NCBI GenBank assembly: GCA_934047225.1
Contig: OW203998.1
Location: 19,173,280-19,237,279, forward strand
Length of the DNA stretch: 64,000 nt
Origin: Ypsolopha sequella
Lineage: Eukaryota > Arthropoda > Insecta > Lepidoptera > Ypsolophidae
Reading direction: 5' to 3'
Positions 1 through 10,075 of this stretch are shown piece by piece; the stretch's first letter is position 1; every line of letters begins with the position of its first letter. The translations under genes and the position numbers were made by a program. The notes beneath the pieces are model-generated. The model saw nothing but the letters and a program-made list of their open reading frames with translations, searched no databases and was not told the origin of the DNA.

Positions 1-235
1 TCGTGCTGTGAAGACAGGTTTAAGCCGGCTTCTTTGCAATATACCATAGACAAGTGACCCGAAGACCTTCATCTTTTGTGTCTACAATGTATAATTGTGT
101 CTGTTGAAGTGTGGACTGTGATTTGCATTTCACAGTACACACTTAGGAACACCTCTGATACCCTCTCGGGGATTCATGTCGTGACAATATATTTGCGTGT
201 GGTCACGATATGATAATAACAGGTCATAGATAATA
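1..235 (+). repeat. 3' part of a tRNA-class SINE
   Basis: The stretch carries the body and tail found in other SINE copies here: a 'GTGTGGACTGTGATTTGCAT' type segment, a 'cacacttaggaacacctct' segment and a 'CGGGGATTCATGTCGTGACA' 3' end. The same tail occurs near 22600-22655, 18405-18450 and, reversed, 54300-54355 and 45180-45250. The head lies outside the window or is lost. Family name not assigned. Confidence 0.6.
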
Positions 236-429
236 ATATCAAACTGACAATAAAAACCAAGTTTAGTTTGTAGATGTAAACCTTGAAATCAACTTTCAAA
301 CAAAAAATAAACAATTGAAATAGCTATTGAATTACAGAAATTATGAACTCATGAATCTATAAGAAAATTTCGGCAATTTCATAGGTAATGAATAACCTAT
401 TATATCCGAGGCAATGTCAGAGGTATATA

Positions 430-761
430 AGGTCTTTCAATTTAAATGGAAAGTAATTTAGGAGGTGATTCAGTATCGTTATTACATCACATTCCACTGC
501 AAAGCACTTTTATTTGCGCGAACTATTTTTTCACTTCTCAGTACAAAGTGGTCCGATCAGCTGACTCAGTTTGTATGGACAAGTGAAGAAAAAGTTCGCG
601 CAAAAAAATTCTCAGTACAAAGTGGTCCGATCAGCTGACTCAGTTTGTACGGACAAGTGAAGAAAAAGTTCGCGCAAAAAAATGTACTTTGCAGTGGAAT
701 GTGATTTATTAACGATACTGAATCACCTCCTAAATTACTTTCCATTTAAATTGAAAGACCT
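430..761. mobile_element. TA-flanked fold-back MITE, family 1 (copy 1)
   Basis: Long terminal inverted repeats begin AGGTCTTTCAATTTAAATGG and end with the complement; TA flanks both ends (428-429, 762-763). Both arms contain 'GGAGGTGATTCAGTATCGTT'. The centre holds a direct tandem duplication of about 74 bp (537-610 and 611-684) differing at about two positions. A second copy is at 54588-54840 with a single central unit. The TA target and lack of coding content suggest a Tc1/mariner-type non-autonomous element. Confidence 0.8.
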
Positions 762-861
762 TATATATTTTTGAATGTGAACTGTCACTGGATTTTAACA
801 TCCCAAGCGTGATCCTTATATACTTTTTTCTGCATATACTTTTTTAGGCATGCAAGCTTAT

Positions 862-1460
862 CACTAGAGTGGACGCGTGGGCTACAGGTGTAGACCAGGG
901 TATATTATTGGTGCTTCTTTCTCAAACGCGTCACACTACTGCCCTATTCTTCCGTGTATTCCTCTACTATGGACCCCCGCGTCGCTCAGTAGCGTGTCGC
1001 TACCCTCAGCACACGGACTTCAGAACAGAACGACTAATAAAGTGAATGGGCTGCGTATGTAGCCCGCGCGACCGTTCAAGGAATGTGATAAATCCCTATT
1101 ATTTATGCAAAAATTGTACTAATATTTTAAGAGTACTTCATTTTCGTGTAATTTTTGCATGTTACATACCGTTTCATAACAAATATACTTAGTATTAATA
1201 TCTTTTTAGGAAATCATGGCGGCGTCTGCGTCTCATGTTGATTATTCCAAGTATTCTATTGTTTCGTTAAAAAGTACCTAAAAAATTCATGTTTTTTATT
1301 TTTTCATTATTAAACGATAAAAATAAAGATGATTATTCATTAAATTAAAAACTTTTTCATTCTACCTAAAGATGACCCACAATATTTGCATTCAAAATGG
1401 GCTACACATGTACCCCGCGCGACCGTTTCAGGAGTCAATTTGGGCGCGCCTACTCTAGTG
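862..1460. mobile_element. 599-bp element with TTAT target duplication
   Basis: It starts CACTAGAGTGGACGCG and ends CGCGCCTACTCTAGTG, an imperfect terminal inverted repeat, and is bordered by TTAT at 858-861 and 1461-1464. Inside, a roughly 33-bp GC-rich motif containing CCCGCGCGACCGTT is directly repeated at 1048 and 1399. There is no coding frame of note. If the true duplication is TTA, a PIF/Harbinger-type origin is possible; this is inference. Confidence 0.6.
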
Positions 1461-1572
1461 TTATCCTACAGTGTCTACAGTTCTCCTTCACCTTTAATCA
1501 AGCGGTAAGTTTACAAATATTATGCACTAGGCATTATTTTGACCGGCAATATTCGAACTCAGTTTTTTCAAA

Positions 1573-2587
1573 TTAAGGCGCTTAGTAAATACTAAGTTAG
1601 TACCGTCAAATGGGTTCGTTTATTAGCTATATCAGAAAGCTCCAAAAAATGTATATGAATTATGAACTCTAAGACATCATTATGTAACATTTTTTGTATC
1701 TGTATCACCAAATCTTCTAAACGAAAAAAAAGATCAACCTACTTGTGTTTTTTGGCTTGAATTCCTCACTGCTCCTAAGCGGCTCCATTTATACATTGAG
1801 CAATAAACTGAACATAGGAGTTTTCAATCAAACAATCGTGTCAAAATGTGAAAAGTATATTTTTCTCTTTTTTACCCGACTACGACGAAGCAAAAAGGAG
1901 GGTTATGATTTTGACCGGTGTGTATATGTGTTCATCTGTTCCCTCATAACTTCTAAAATACTTATCATAATTTAACAAAAGAGGTATCGTTGGAAGCGTC
2001 TTGATTATCCGTTGGATATAGAATACGTGACGTTATATTGAATTGAATATAGCACCCTCTAGAGGGCATAATTTACGAACTAAAAAAAAAATATGTCTTA
2101 ATTATGCCGTGTTGGGTATCAAATGAATGGGCTTAATTCGCACATTTCAAATATATATATATTGTTAGCAGTTGCTTGCGGCTTTGTTTGCCTGCACCCG
2201 ATAATTGGGAATAATTTCTATAAGATCAAACTTCACTCCAATCCTTCCTGAAATATAATACTTTATGACGAAATTATATCCCCAAAATAATTTAAATAAA
2301 AAATGAGTCCAAAAACTAAAACCCGACTACTGTAATATCACGCTCTAAACAAGAAAATATTCTCATCTTAAATTGTTATGTTCAAACGAATCAATATTTA
2401 TCGTCTATTAAATAAACAACTTACACGTAATACATTTTTATTTGTATTTTTCTGCTATCGGAAAGTGATCGTCATAACAGCCACTTTGCAATGCGCGCTG
2501 ATACGAACATTATTTCAATATCGTTTCCGTCGGCATTTGTACCGACACACATCGAGCTGCGATTTTTGGCTTCACTAAGCGCCTTAA
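1573..2587. mobile_element. TTAA-flanked element, TTAAGGC family (copy A, interrupted)
   Basis: The ends read TTAAGGCGCTTAGT and, reversed, the same 14 bases, so TTAA bounds both sides (1573-1576, 2584-2587). Two internal blocks (about 1740-1875 and 2462-2580) match the copies at 40174-40648 and 60817-61284, including 'CCTCACTGCTCCTAAG' and 'TTGCAATGCGCGCTGATA'. Those two copies lack 1876-2460, so that part is a later insertion. Non-coding. TTAA targets are the mark of piggyBac-type transposases; the family is inferred. Confidence 0.7.
1876..2335 (+). repeat. Dispersed 'CCCGAC' repeat nested in the TTAAGGC element
   Basis: It begins ACCCGACTACGACGAAGC, runs through 'GGAGGGTTATGATTTTGACC' and 'GGTATCGTTGGAAGCGTCTT', and ends at 'AAACCCGACTACTG'. 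This layout is a familiar lepidopteran interspersed repeat from my general knowledge. It splits the TTAA element around it, so it is the younger insertion. The class is not certain. Confidence 0.5.
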
Positions 2588-2642
2588 TAGTCCAACGTCC
2601 TGCCAAATGAGCTCCCGCTGCTTTTATAACTAAATAGGGCTT

Positions 2643-3036
2643 CCATCCGTCCATCTATCAGACTGTCTTCGTCCACTGCTGCACATAGGCCTTTCCAAGA
2701 TTTCGCCACCGTTCGCGGTCCTCCTGGAAGAAATTCCCATACTCACATACGCTGGGCAGACGGGTTGGTGAGCGCGATGCTATAACCCTCGCACCAATGA
2801 CGCTGCTGCCCGTTACTAGTCTGTTTTATTAAAAGACCGGCATTGGGGATGGAAATACCGCTATCAATCGTTCCCAGGCATGGTGGGCCACCTGCTTGTG
2901 CCTGAGAGCTGAGAGCTCTTACTTTCTACAGGTGGTAGAGCTGATGCCGAGCTCGACTGTGGAGGTCCCACCACCACCATCTTACTCGCAAACCCCCCCG
3001 AAGTTATTCGGGGGAGAGGAAGAGGACAGCTCTCAA
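2643..3036 (-). mobile_element. SINE-like retroposon with inverted 5' part
   Basis: 2643-2914 is the 3' part of the 'TCCAGCAGTGGACG' retroposon on the minus strand. 2931-3036 is the 5' part (GGTGGTAGAGCTGATGCC onwards) on the plus strand. Both pieces break at the same consensus point ('gacagctc'). That is the geometry of twin priming during target-primed reverse transcription. Compare the uninterrupted copies at 7690-8057 and 41846-42200. It is diverged, hence fairly old. Confidence 0.75.
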
Positions 3037-3447
3037 ATAGGCTTTAGGGTTTATATATTTTTTTCTCATAGGTATTAGACTAAAATGAGAAAAACAGTTT
3101 GTTTTTACGTACCTCGTAGGTTGTACCGTCTCTGAATCCTCCGGATCCTCGTAATGGAGGAATCCTTCCAAAAAATATAGTACGGTAAAATGTTTTATAC
3201 TTATCTGATGGTACATATCGTTACATATTTTGAAGAAGATCAAACGATATCGCGATGTAATATATAAGTAGCGCCATCTGGTTTTTAGAAGCAAACGAAC
3301 AACACGGTCTAGTAAGTACACTGTCAAAAGTATTTTATGATTCTGTACCCGAAAGATGACAAACGGGACCCTAGTACTTAGCCTACTGCTTGCTTTGTGT
3401 AGGAAGACGCCGCTTGGCACAGTTGATCCTTGGGTTGTTCTGAGCTG
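3037..3447. other. No recognised feature
   Basis: AT-rich sequence. A 151-codon minus-strand frame crosses it (3004-3459) but starts inside a MITE end and finishes inside the retroposon, with no recognisable domain, so I do not call a gene. Confidence 0.5.
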
Positions 3448-3617
3448 TAGCCTATGCATGAAAACATCTCCGTATAGTTGCGTTTGAAACTACATCAAAA
3501 TCGTATGGAATCTGGGAAACCGCTCCTAGCGGGCAGTAGCAGAACAAACAGCTACGTATGGCAACCTAAGTTTAGTTTCAAACGCAATTATACGGAGATG
3601 TTTTCATGCTTAGGCTA
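3448..3617. mobile_element. 170-bp fold-back MITE (hAT-like)
   Basis: The terminal inverted repeats read TAGCCTATGCATGAAAACAT at the left and the near-complement at the right, continuing through 'CTCCGTATA' and 'TGCGTTTGAAACT'. The flanking octamers CTGAGCTG and CTGATCTA match at 6 of 8 bases, suggesting a decayed 8-bp target duplication. Non-coding. Confidence 0.65.
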
Positions 3618-3631
3618 CTGATCTAGCCCGG

Positions 3632-3789
3632 GGCTCTACCGCGTAATTCTCATTTGTATCAACTTCAAGCAAATGCATGCGAAATTCAACGCGTGCAAAA
3701 GAGATGGCATGTTAGGCGGGCGTCGTCGCACGCACGTCAAATTTCAATCTCAAGTTGGTGTTGATGTAAATGAGAATTACGCGGTAGAC
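3632..3789. mobile_element. Fold-back MITE 'CTCTACCGCG' (intact copy)
   Basis: The ends read GGCTCTACCGCGTAATTCTC and, reversed, GGTCTACCGCGTAATTCTCA. The second copy is at 18915-19574, split by a hAT-like insertion, and serves as a check on the boundaries. Around that copy the target CTGG seems to be duplicated; here the flanks are CCGG and CCGA. No coding capacity. Confidence 0.7.
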
Positions 3790-3964
3790 CCACCGATTGA
3801 CATGAGGTGACGCCCTCTGAGATAGGTGTTAGAGGGGAGGGTGAACGTGCATCTCCCGTGGAAAGAAGAGTGCCTTTGCATGATTTTGATTTTTGGAGTC
3901 CATGGAGCTTGTCGTAGCAAGGAGATTCTAAATCTAACGATCGATAATGTTAAGACCCTCTCGA

Positions 3965-4165
3965 ATGAATTCCCATAGCTTAATTTCTAAAAGATTTTTC
4001 TCATTTATATTTTATTTAGAGAATATGCGCCATTTTGGACATAATTTTCATTATTTTAGTATATAAATTAACCATTATTTTTTAATGAGTGGTCCTGTAT
4101 GACGTCACTTGAGAATTTTAGACATTATAGTGATTGTGATATGTGATTGCTTATAAAACAAAGTT
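3965..4165 (+). repeat. Internal fragment of the 36.3-kb hAT-like element
   Basis: It aligns by eye with 36388-36575: shared 'CCCATAGCTTAATT', 'AAATTAACCATTATTTTTT', 'ATGACGTCACTTGA' and 'TGTGATTGCTTATAAAA'. Terminal repeats are missing here, so this is a truncated copy. Confidence 0.6.
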
Positions 4166-4409
4166 AGATAAAGAGAGCCCGAATTTGAATGGGAAGGTTG
4201 ATGTTTACGTCCTCCTACGTATTATTTTAAATTTTGTGTCTAAAATTAAACTATGTCATAGTTTCGATAAGAGTAATGTGTATTCTTCACTACCGATACT
4301 GTAACAGGTGACGGTAGGGCATAATGGTCTTTGACTAGCTTTGAATACACTAGCGTCCTCTAGGCGCCAAGTGGCTCACTATAAAGTGGGTATCTATAAA
4401 TATCTGTAC

Positions 4410-4558
4410 TTCCGTACCCATATTATAAATGCGAAAGTTTGTTTATTGGTTTGTCCTTCTTTCACGCAGCAACGGAGCAATGGATCGACGTAATTTTGCA
4501 TAGAGATAGTTTAGATAGTGACATCGGCTACTGTTGAAGCCACGGGCAAAAGCCAGTT
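4410..4558 (+). repeat. Decayed Helitron-like repeat
   Basis: It has the layout of a common lepidopteran non-autonomous Helitron-like family: 'ATATTATAAATGCGAAAGTT', a TTTGT-rich stretch, 'ATAGAGATAGTTTAGA', 'ATCGGCTACT' and a final 'CCACGGGCAAAAGCCAGTT'. The usual terminal CTAGT has become CCAGT and the hairpin is damaged. Confidence 0.5.
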
Positions 4559-5244
4559 CTATATAAATTCAAGTTATAATGCTGATTAAATAGCGTGAAT
4601 AGACTTTTTAAAACAAATACAAAGGAAAGATTCCGATTCAGCAGCATTACGCCAGAAGGTATAAATCCAGTGTGGTACTTAATCCCGTACGATATCGCGC
4701 CGTCAGCAGACACAAATAAACACATTGTGGATTTGCGGAGACAGACTGAAAACGGTTTTAAGTTGGGCTTGTTTGAGTTGCGTGTAGTTGCAGTGCCATG
4801 AATGAGGCGGTTATTTAGTGCTAGCGATTTGATTTTACTCGTTTTTTTTGTGATCTAGCGCGTGTATTTACATAAAATGAAAAAACTTTTCAGTTGTGTC
4901 GTAGATGCAACCGTAAATTATTTAGGTGGATTTATTTATTAGGGTATAAGTATAACAATAGTTTACTGAACACAAAAACTTGCAAAATATAAAAACAAGT
5001 TAAAACTATCCTATAAATAAAATAAACTTATCCATTTAACAAAATTAAACTAATCTAAATTAAAACATCTGCTAAAGAAAAAAAAAATAACTAAGTGACA
5101 AATTTTCGCCAAAATAATAAATAAATAATAGGTGTCGCCTCTTTACTCAACCATAATTATATGTCTGTGATGGCAGCGCAATCGCTCACGAGTTTTTTTC
5201 AATTGTTTCGATAAAATAAGCATTAACTCATCTTGAGTTATAAA
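4559..5244. other. AT-rich stretch without recognised features
   Basis: Two short overlapping frames near 4528-4801 have no recognisable protein character. No RNA gene or repeat boundary seen. Confidence 0.5.
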
Positions 5245-5308
5245 CGATTGAAAATCGTTACGATTGAAAATCGTTACGATTGAAAATCGTTACGGTTGAA
5301 AATCGTTA
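5245..5308 (+). repeat. 16-bp tandem repeat of small hairpins, 4 units
   Basis: The unit CGATTGAAAATCGTTA repeats four times; the last has one substitution. Each unit is itself a hairpin, CGATT-gaa-AATCG, so the array can form a chain of stems on either strand. Confidence 0.85.
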
Positions 5309-5772
5309 TCAGTTATATTAAGAAATCGATTTATTTTTCGTTGAAAAAAATCTGTCAACAAATACGCAGATCAAGTCCTAATCTTGAATCATTTTTGCTA
5401 AAGTCTTTATCCTTATCTTATTTTTAAAATTAAATACTCTACAACAGCTTTTAAGGTTTTTTTTTTTATAAAAATATACTGATAGATAGGATAATACAAA
5501 TACAAAGTAATCTCAAGATATATTTCGGGTCCGATCTGGATCTTATCCTTATCTTAAAGTTCGTTTCACAAAATAACTCCCCTGTCAAAGTACTTTCATT
5601 GTTTAAGTAGAGTTATTTGGTGAAGTTCGTCCCGGAAGTAATGTACAAGTTCTGAACAGACCCGTCGAGATGCGAACGTAAAAGTATCCACTTCAAATAT
5701 GGTAACTAGGATAAATAACTAGAGGACATTTTGTCAGGTGATTTTAGGTATTTGTGTTATTAGACGATCTTT

Positions 5773-6766
5773 GGGTTAAAATTTAGTATCGTTTGGCAGG
5801 CGGAGGAGGGGGAGGGGGTCAGGGAGGGGTGCAGGGGGGTGGCCACTACCCCCTGGTACCCCCCCATTAAAAGGTAATCCACCGTTTTTTTATATAAAAT
5901 TTTTTACTTTTTTGAGGTTATAATCAACAAATTCAGGTTATATTTTTAAAGTAAAGATGCGGAGAGATGGAAAAACTTCCTCATAAGAGGGGAGTGCAGA
6001 AACCCCCCTTCTTTTAACCTTGAACCTACCAGTGCAGAAGTCAATTTTTGAACCATTTGAACCTATCAATACTGAAGTCGCTTTTATATCACAAATTCAC
6101 TTCTGCATCGGCTACGGCGCTGCGGGAAGTGCAGCCCCTTCGCCCTTGCGTAACAAAGCACAGGCCTTCGGCGACCAGCCTCAGCCGCTACGTCTCACAC
6201 AGGTGCCTAAGCTTTATTACTGCGGGCGGGGGCTGCCCTCTCTTCGCGCCTTCGGCTTTTTATATACACTCTAGGGGTAGTAGCCACAAGACTGTATAGA
6301 GTCGGGGTGCTCTGATTCGGTTTTGAAACAGATTCAACCTATTTTAACTATGAAGTGGGGGTATACTAACCTCCTTTTGAGCAGGATTTCTAGGTAAAAA
6401 CAAATAAAGCAACAAAATATTCATACATTTTTTATTTATTCAATCCAAAATTACCAATAAACGAATTAAGAATGACAGTAACACATGACGCAGTTTTTTT
6501 TTTGTTGCGTTCCGTTTCATCGATATTGCACAATATTTTACACCACAGACAATAAACTAGGGCAGATTTGGTTGTCAAACGCCCATTTTAACGTTCCGTT
6601 TTCGCCTTTTACCTGATTAGAAGTAAGAAACAATTTTTATAAATTTCTCGAAAAATGTGCATTACCTTTTAATAAGTGTGGTAGCATTATAATCGGAAAC
6701 CCCATCTCTACCAGCTTTAACCACTTTTACCCCCATTAAAACTGCCAAACGATACTAAATCCAACC
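5773..6766. mobile_element. 994-bp element with 8-bp target duplication
   Basis: The target duplication is CGATCTTT, perfect at 5765-5772 and 6767-6774. The ends are GGGTTAAAATTTAGTATCGT and, reversed, GGTTGGATTTAGTATCGTTT, so both arms share TTTAGTATCGTTTGGCAG. Inside are a G-rich run (5803-5840) and a GC-richer block (about 6105-6260). An 8-bp duplication fits hAT or P-type elements. Frames of 83-84 codons inside overlap each other and show no transposase motif. Confidence 0.75.
5803..5840 (+). other. G-quadruplex-forming run
   Basis: At least five G tracts of three to six bases lie within about 38 bases, separated by loops of one to four bases, followed directly by a C-rich run (about 5845-5866). 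This meets the usual G3+N1-7 quadruplex pattern. It sits near the left end of the 994-bp element. Confidence 0.75.
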
Positions 6767-6774
6767 CGATCTTT

Positions 6775-7110
6775 GTATTTTACTATTTTTTATTTGTACA
6801 TTTACACATTTTAACATAGAGAAAAGACATTGTGTACAAAGGCGGCGCTTATTGCTTATAGCAATATCTCCCAGGCAATCTTTAGGTGGAAAGAAAAAGA
6901 TGTAAAATTAAAATTAAACATAACAAGGGTATCGTAATTGCTGACGAAATTTTTAAAGTGCTATTTAAGCTAAACGTACATATTATGTTAAGTTAACATA
7001 ATCTAATAATAAAATAAAAAAAATGTATTGCTTAACATATTCATAGTAAACAAGAAATGTATAAACGTACTCAAAATTAAAATTTATGAAATAAACATTA
7101 AACATAAATA
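6775..7110. other. AT-rich stretch without recognised features
   Basis: No repeat boundary, RNA gene or coding frame seen. Confidence 0.5.
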
Positions 7111-7112
7111 TA

Positions 7113-7374
7113 CAAGGTGAATTTGTAAACATCGTCCAAATTCATACTTGAGCCTTGGTAAGTGATCAGCATCATGAATCAATAACAATTTTTGTAAAAT
7201 TCATAAAATGAAATATCGACTCCCCATAGTGATTCACTCAGAACTGGGAGTGAATTACTATGGGAAGTCGAAATCTCATTATACAAATTTCACAAAAATT
7301 GTTATCGATCCCTGATGCTGATCACTTACCAAGCCTCCAGTATGAATTTGGACGATGATCAAAAAGTCACCTTG
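7113..7374. mobile_element. TA-flanked fold-back MITE, family 2 (copy 1)
   Basis: The arms read CAAGGTGA...CATCGTCCAAATTCATACT..., then AGTGATCAGCATCATG, mirrored at the right. Other copies are at 13385-13646 and 25823-26086, both with TA on each side. In this copy the right flank is TT and the element abuts the next MITE directly. Tc1/mariner-type non-autonomous element by target site. Confidence 0.8.
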
Positions 7375-7375
7375 T

Positions 7376-7600
7376 TGTTAAGATGAAGTTGCGGAAGCCG
7401 CAAACTAGCAACAGTACACGTCCATGCTAAGAACTTTTCGTGAAAAAGAAATTGAGAAAAAAAAGTCGGGTAGCTATGTAACTTTTCTATGGAGCAGCAG
7501 ATATTTTTTTTCGCGGTTCGATGGTCGGCTTCATAGTAAAAGTTGTTCGTATAGACGAGTACTATCGCCAGTTTCCGGCTTCCGCAACTTCATCTTAACA
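7376..7600. mobile_element. TA-type fold-back MITE, family 3 (copy 1)
   Basis: The terminal inverted repeat is TGTTAAGATGAAGTTGCGGA followed by AGCCG; the right arm is its complement. The second copy is the outer element of the nest at 18893-20067, whose right end runs on to CAGCCTG before TA. Here the left end starts one base after MITE family 2 ends. A 110-codon frame (7424-7756) crosses out of it into the next repeat and is not a gene. Confidence 0.75.
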
Positions 7601-7689
7601 CCCAATATTTACACATACTTAAATAAAACTAGGTATTCGGTATGTAAAAAATGCTTCACTTTTATCTTGAATGAGTTTACATATTCAGG

Positions 7690-8057
7690 CGTAGAGCTGA
7701 TACCGGGCTCGACTGTGGAGGTACCACCATCTTACTTGGAGACCCCCTCGAAGTAATTCGGGGGAGAGTAAGAGGACAGCTCACAGGCAAAAAACCAGGA
7801 GACCCACCATACCTGGGACCGATGGATGGCGGTATACCCATCCCTAATAGCCGGGCCTTATATGGAACAGACTGGTGACGGGCAGCGGCGTCACTGGTGC
7901 GAGGGTTCCGGCACCGCGCTCACCTACCCGCCTGCCCAGCGTGTGTGAGTTTGGGCAATTCTTCCAGGACGACCGCCGGGAGTGGCAAAGTCCTGGAAAG
8001 GCTTATGTCCAGCAGTGGACAAACTAGGCTGATGGATGATGGATGGGATGGATGGAC
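7690..8057 (+). mobile_element. SINE-like retroposon, near full length
   Basis: It starts GTAGAGCTGATACCGGGC, runs through 'CCTCGAAGTAATTCGGGGG', 'GGACCGATGGATGGCGGTAT' and 'TATGTCCAGCAGTGGAC', and ends in an imperfect GATG tail. The head is not tRNA-like. The 3' end resembles lepidopteran LINE tails, so it is probably mobilised by such a LINE. Other copies are at 2643-3036, 17692-18025, 27705-27820, 28125-28500 and 41846-42200. Confidence 0.8.
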
Positions 8058-8567
8058 GAGTTTACATTTCTTAACTGTTGTACAGAAAGCGATAAGCGAT
8101 AAGCGGTTCCAGAGTCGTGCAGCATGAAAAGTAAATGATTCATTGTATAAACCTGATTTCGCTTCTGGAAGAGCTAATGTTTTGCTATTGCACAGCTAAA
8201 TCTGTCTACCGTGATCGGAAAGGAAACTAAATCTTTCTCGCGAGTAACAGAGAGCAGAGTGGTTGTTAAGAACACTATGAATAAGAAAAAGAATGTGGAC
8301 AATTTCTGCGAAGTCGAATGGGGGGCCAGTTTAACTGTGAACGGAATTCTGAATGGCCATACAACGAGGTAACGCTGCCAGCCTGCTGGGTACTCTCCCG
8401 CACGATGGCAAACGACATTGAAATTTTTAAATTTAAATCTTTAAATTCACATAAGTAAAACAAACATTTTTAAATATGGAATTCACAAATATATACATTT
8501 TCATAAGGTTTTCCACACTATAACTTTTTGCTACGCGTATATATGCCCATAATACGACGTACAGGCC
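8058..8567. other. No recognised feature
   Basis: Mixed-composition sequence. Overlapping short minus-strand frames (8275-8463, 8433-8678) show no domain. Confidence 0.45.
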
Positions 8568-8691
8568 CCGGCAGTAAATAATGCACATCGTATCGTAGCG
8601 ATATCTCTTTCGACGAGCGATATCTCTGTCTGGTGACAGAGACGGCGTTCTACGAAGCCGAAAATAGTCGATGTGCATTATTTACCGCCGG
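8568..8691. mobile_element. 124-bp fold-back MITE
   Basis: The arms read CCGGCAGTAAATAATGCACA and the near-complement (CCGGCGGTAAATAATGCACA when reversed), each followed by TCG. The interior is GC-rich with two 'CGATATCTCT' repeats. No target duplication is clear. Confidence 0.6.
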
Positions 8692-8954
8692 TTACTGTAG
8701 CCGGTCTACAGAGTGAGAAAACTATGCAGTCGTAGCGCTTGCTACGCGCCGCCGCGCCATAAAACCCCTGTTTGTGACCACAAAACACCACAAATGTGTC
8801 TAATCCATGGATGGGATTGGTCTGATCTTAGTAGAAATATAAGTACATTTTATCATAAATTATGAAGTTCAAATCAATAAATGTAAAACAAAACCCTCAA
8901 ATATTTTATAACTTGTAATAGCTCTGCTGCCAAAATTATGTGTTGATATTAACT

Positions 8955-9005
8955 TAAGGTACACCGGTACAAAATGTGAAAGCTATTTTGTACCGGTGTA
9001 CCTTA
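8955..9005. other. Perfect 21-bp stem hairpin
   Basis: TAAGGTACACCGGTACAAAAT pairs without mismatch with 8985-9005 across a 9-base loop. The flanks resemble a tiny TTAA-type element (TTAAGG... / ...CCTTAG). It could be a micro-MITE or, less likely, a small-RNA precursor. Confidence 0.75.
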
Positions 9006-10075
9006 GGGTGTACTGACAAATGACAGCAAGAAGCCCTGACAAAAATTTCCTTTTTTTTCTGTGTTAGTTTTCTTGAAACTGTAATTAAAATATTTACAGT
9101 AAAGTTTTACTGTTAAAATTTTAACAGTGAAGTTTTTATTCCTTTTCGGAGTGCTCCTAGGCCTAAATTTTTCAGAACATTGAACTTGGTGATATTATCC
9201 GCCCGGTAACAGCTTTAAGCCCTAAAAGCAATTGTTTTAAAGCTACAATATACACACTAGTACTACACTATAAAAAGATATTTTATCGCATTTATTAAAG
9301 TGCACACTTGTTTTCAGCTAGGAGTTATCTGTTAATATACTTAATTTTTATATTTAAACGTTATACATTTTATTTATTTATTTATTTAAATTAACTACTA
9401 ACACTTTTATTACAGGTTGAAAAACCTAATGCAACAGTGCAGGCATAAAAGATAGATACAATAAAAAACACGAGAAATATAAAAAACACAAAAAATATAA
9501 CATAATTATTAAAGAAAACATGGAATTTTAAAATGTACACAATTTATAGATAGCACAAACAATATAATGTTGCTCTTGTGAACTCACTCAACGACTTTTG
9601 TTTTGTTTGTTAATTTTTAGCTAATACTTTTATTGTTATTTTTATTAGTAAATGTTTATTTTTGTTGTAACTGTTTACCATGTTATACGCATTGGACATA
9701 TTAGGTATGTAATGTATATCGTGTGTGTAAATAAATAAATAAATAAAATATATGCGACGCCAGGTCCCTGGAGGCTAAAATTAGTTTTAAAAAACGAACT
9801 ATAAGTTCAATACAATCTCTCACTATTTCAAAACGTGGCCTCCTTCGTACGCCAGTTACCAGTCGCCATTTTCTAAAAGTAGGATAATAGGAATCTCGCT
9901 TTAAACTGAAGTTTTAATTAGTTGCACTAACGGTTTCGGATATTCGATGGAGTTTAGACAAGGAATAACAAAAAGTGGGTACATTTAGAAGTTCAGTATT
10001 GTTCAAAGGGATGGCTTTGACTGAAAGCTTTTGTAGTGTTAAAAGCAACGACTAAAGGATACAACTAGTAGAGAT
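9006..10075. other. AT-rich sequence with retroposon-like tails
   Basis: An ATTT-rich tract at 9370-9390 and an AAAT tract at 9728-9750, the latter after a 'GGACATATTAGGTATGTAAT' type sequence, look like 3' tails of non-LTR elements. No coding frame or other feature is seen. Confidence 0.4.

Noticed and set aside
3004..3459. 151-codon minus-strand open frame, the longest in the window
   Set aside because: It begins in the end of a hAT-like MITE and finishes inside a retroposon piece; no recognisable domain, so a chance frame.
6020..6299. Two overlapping 83-84-codon frames in the GC-richer block
   Set aside because: They lie in different frames of a repeat element, with no domain or codon bias; composition alone explains the lack of stops.
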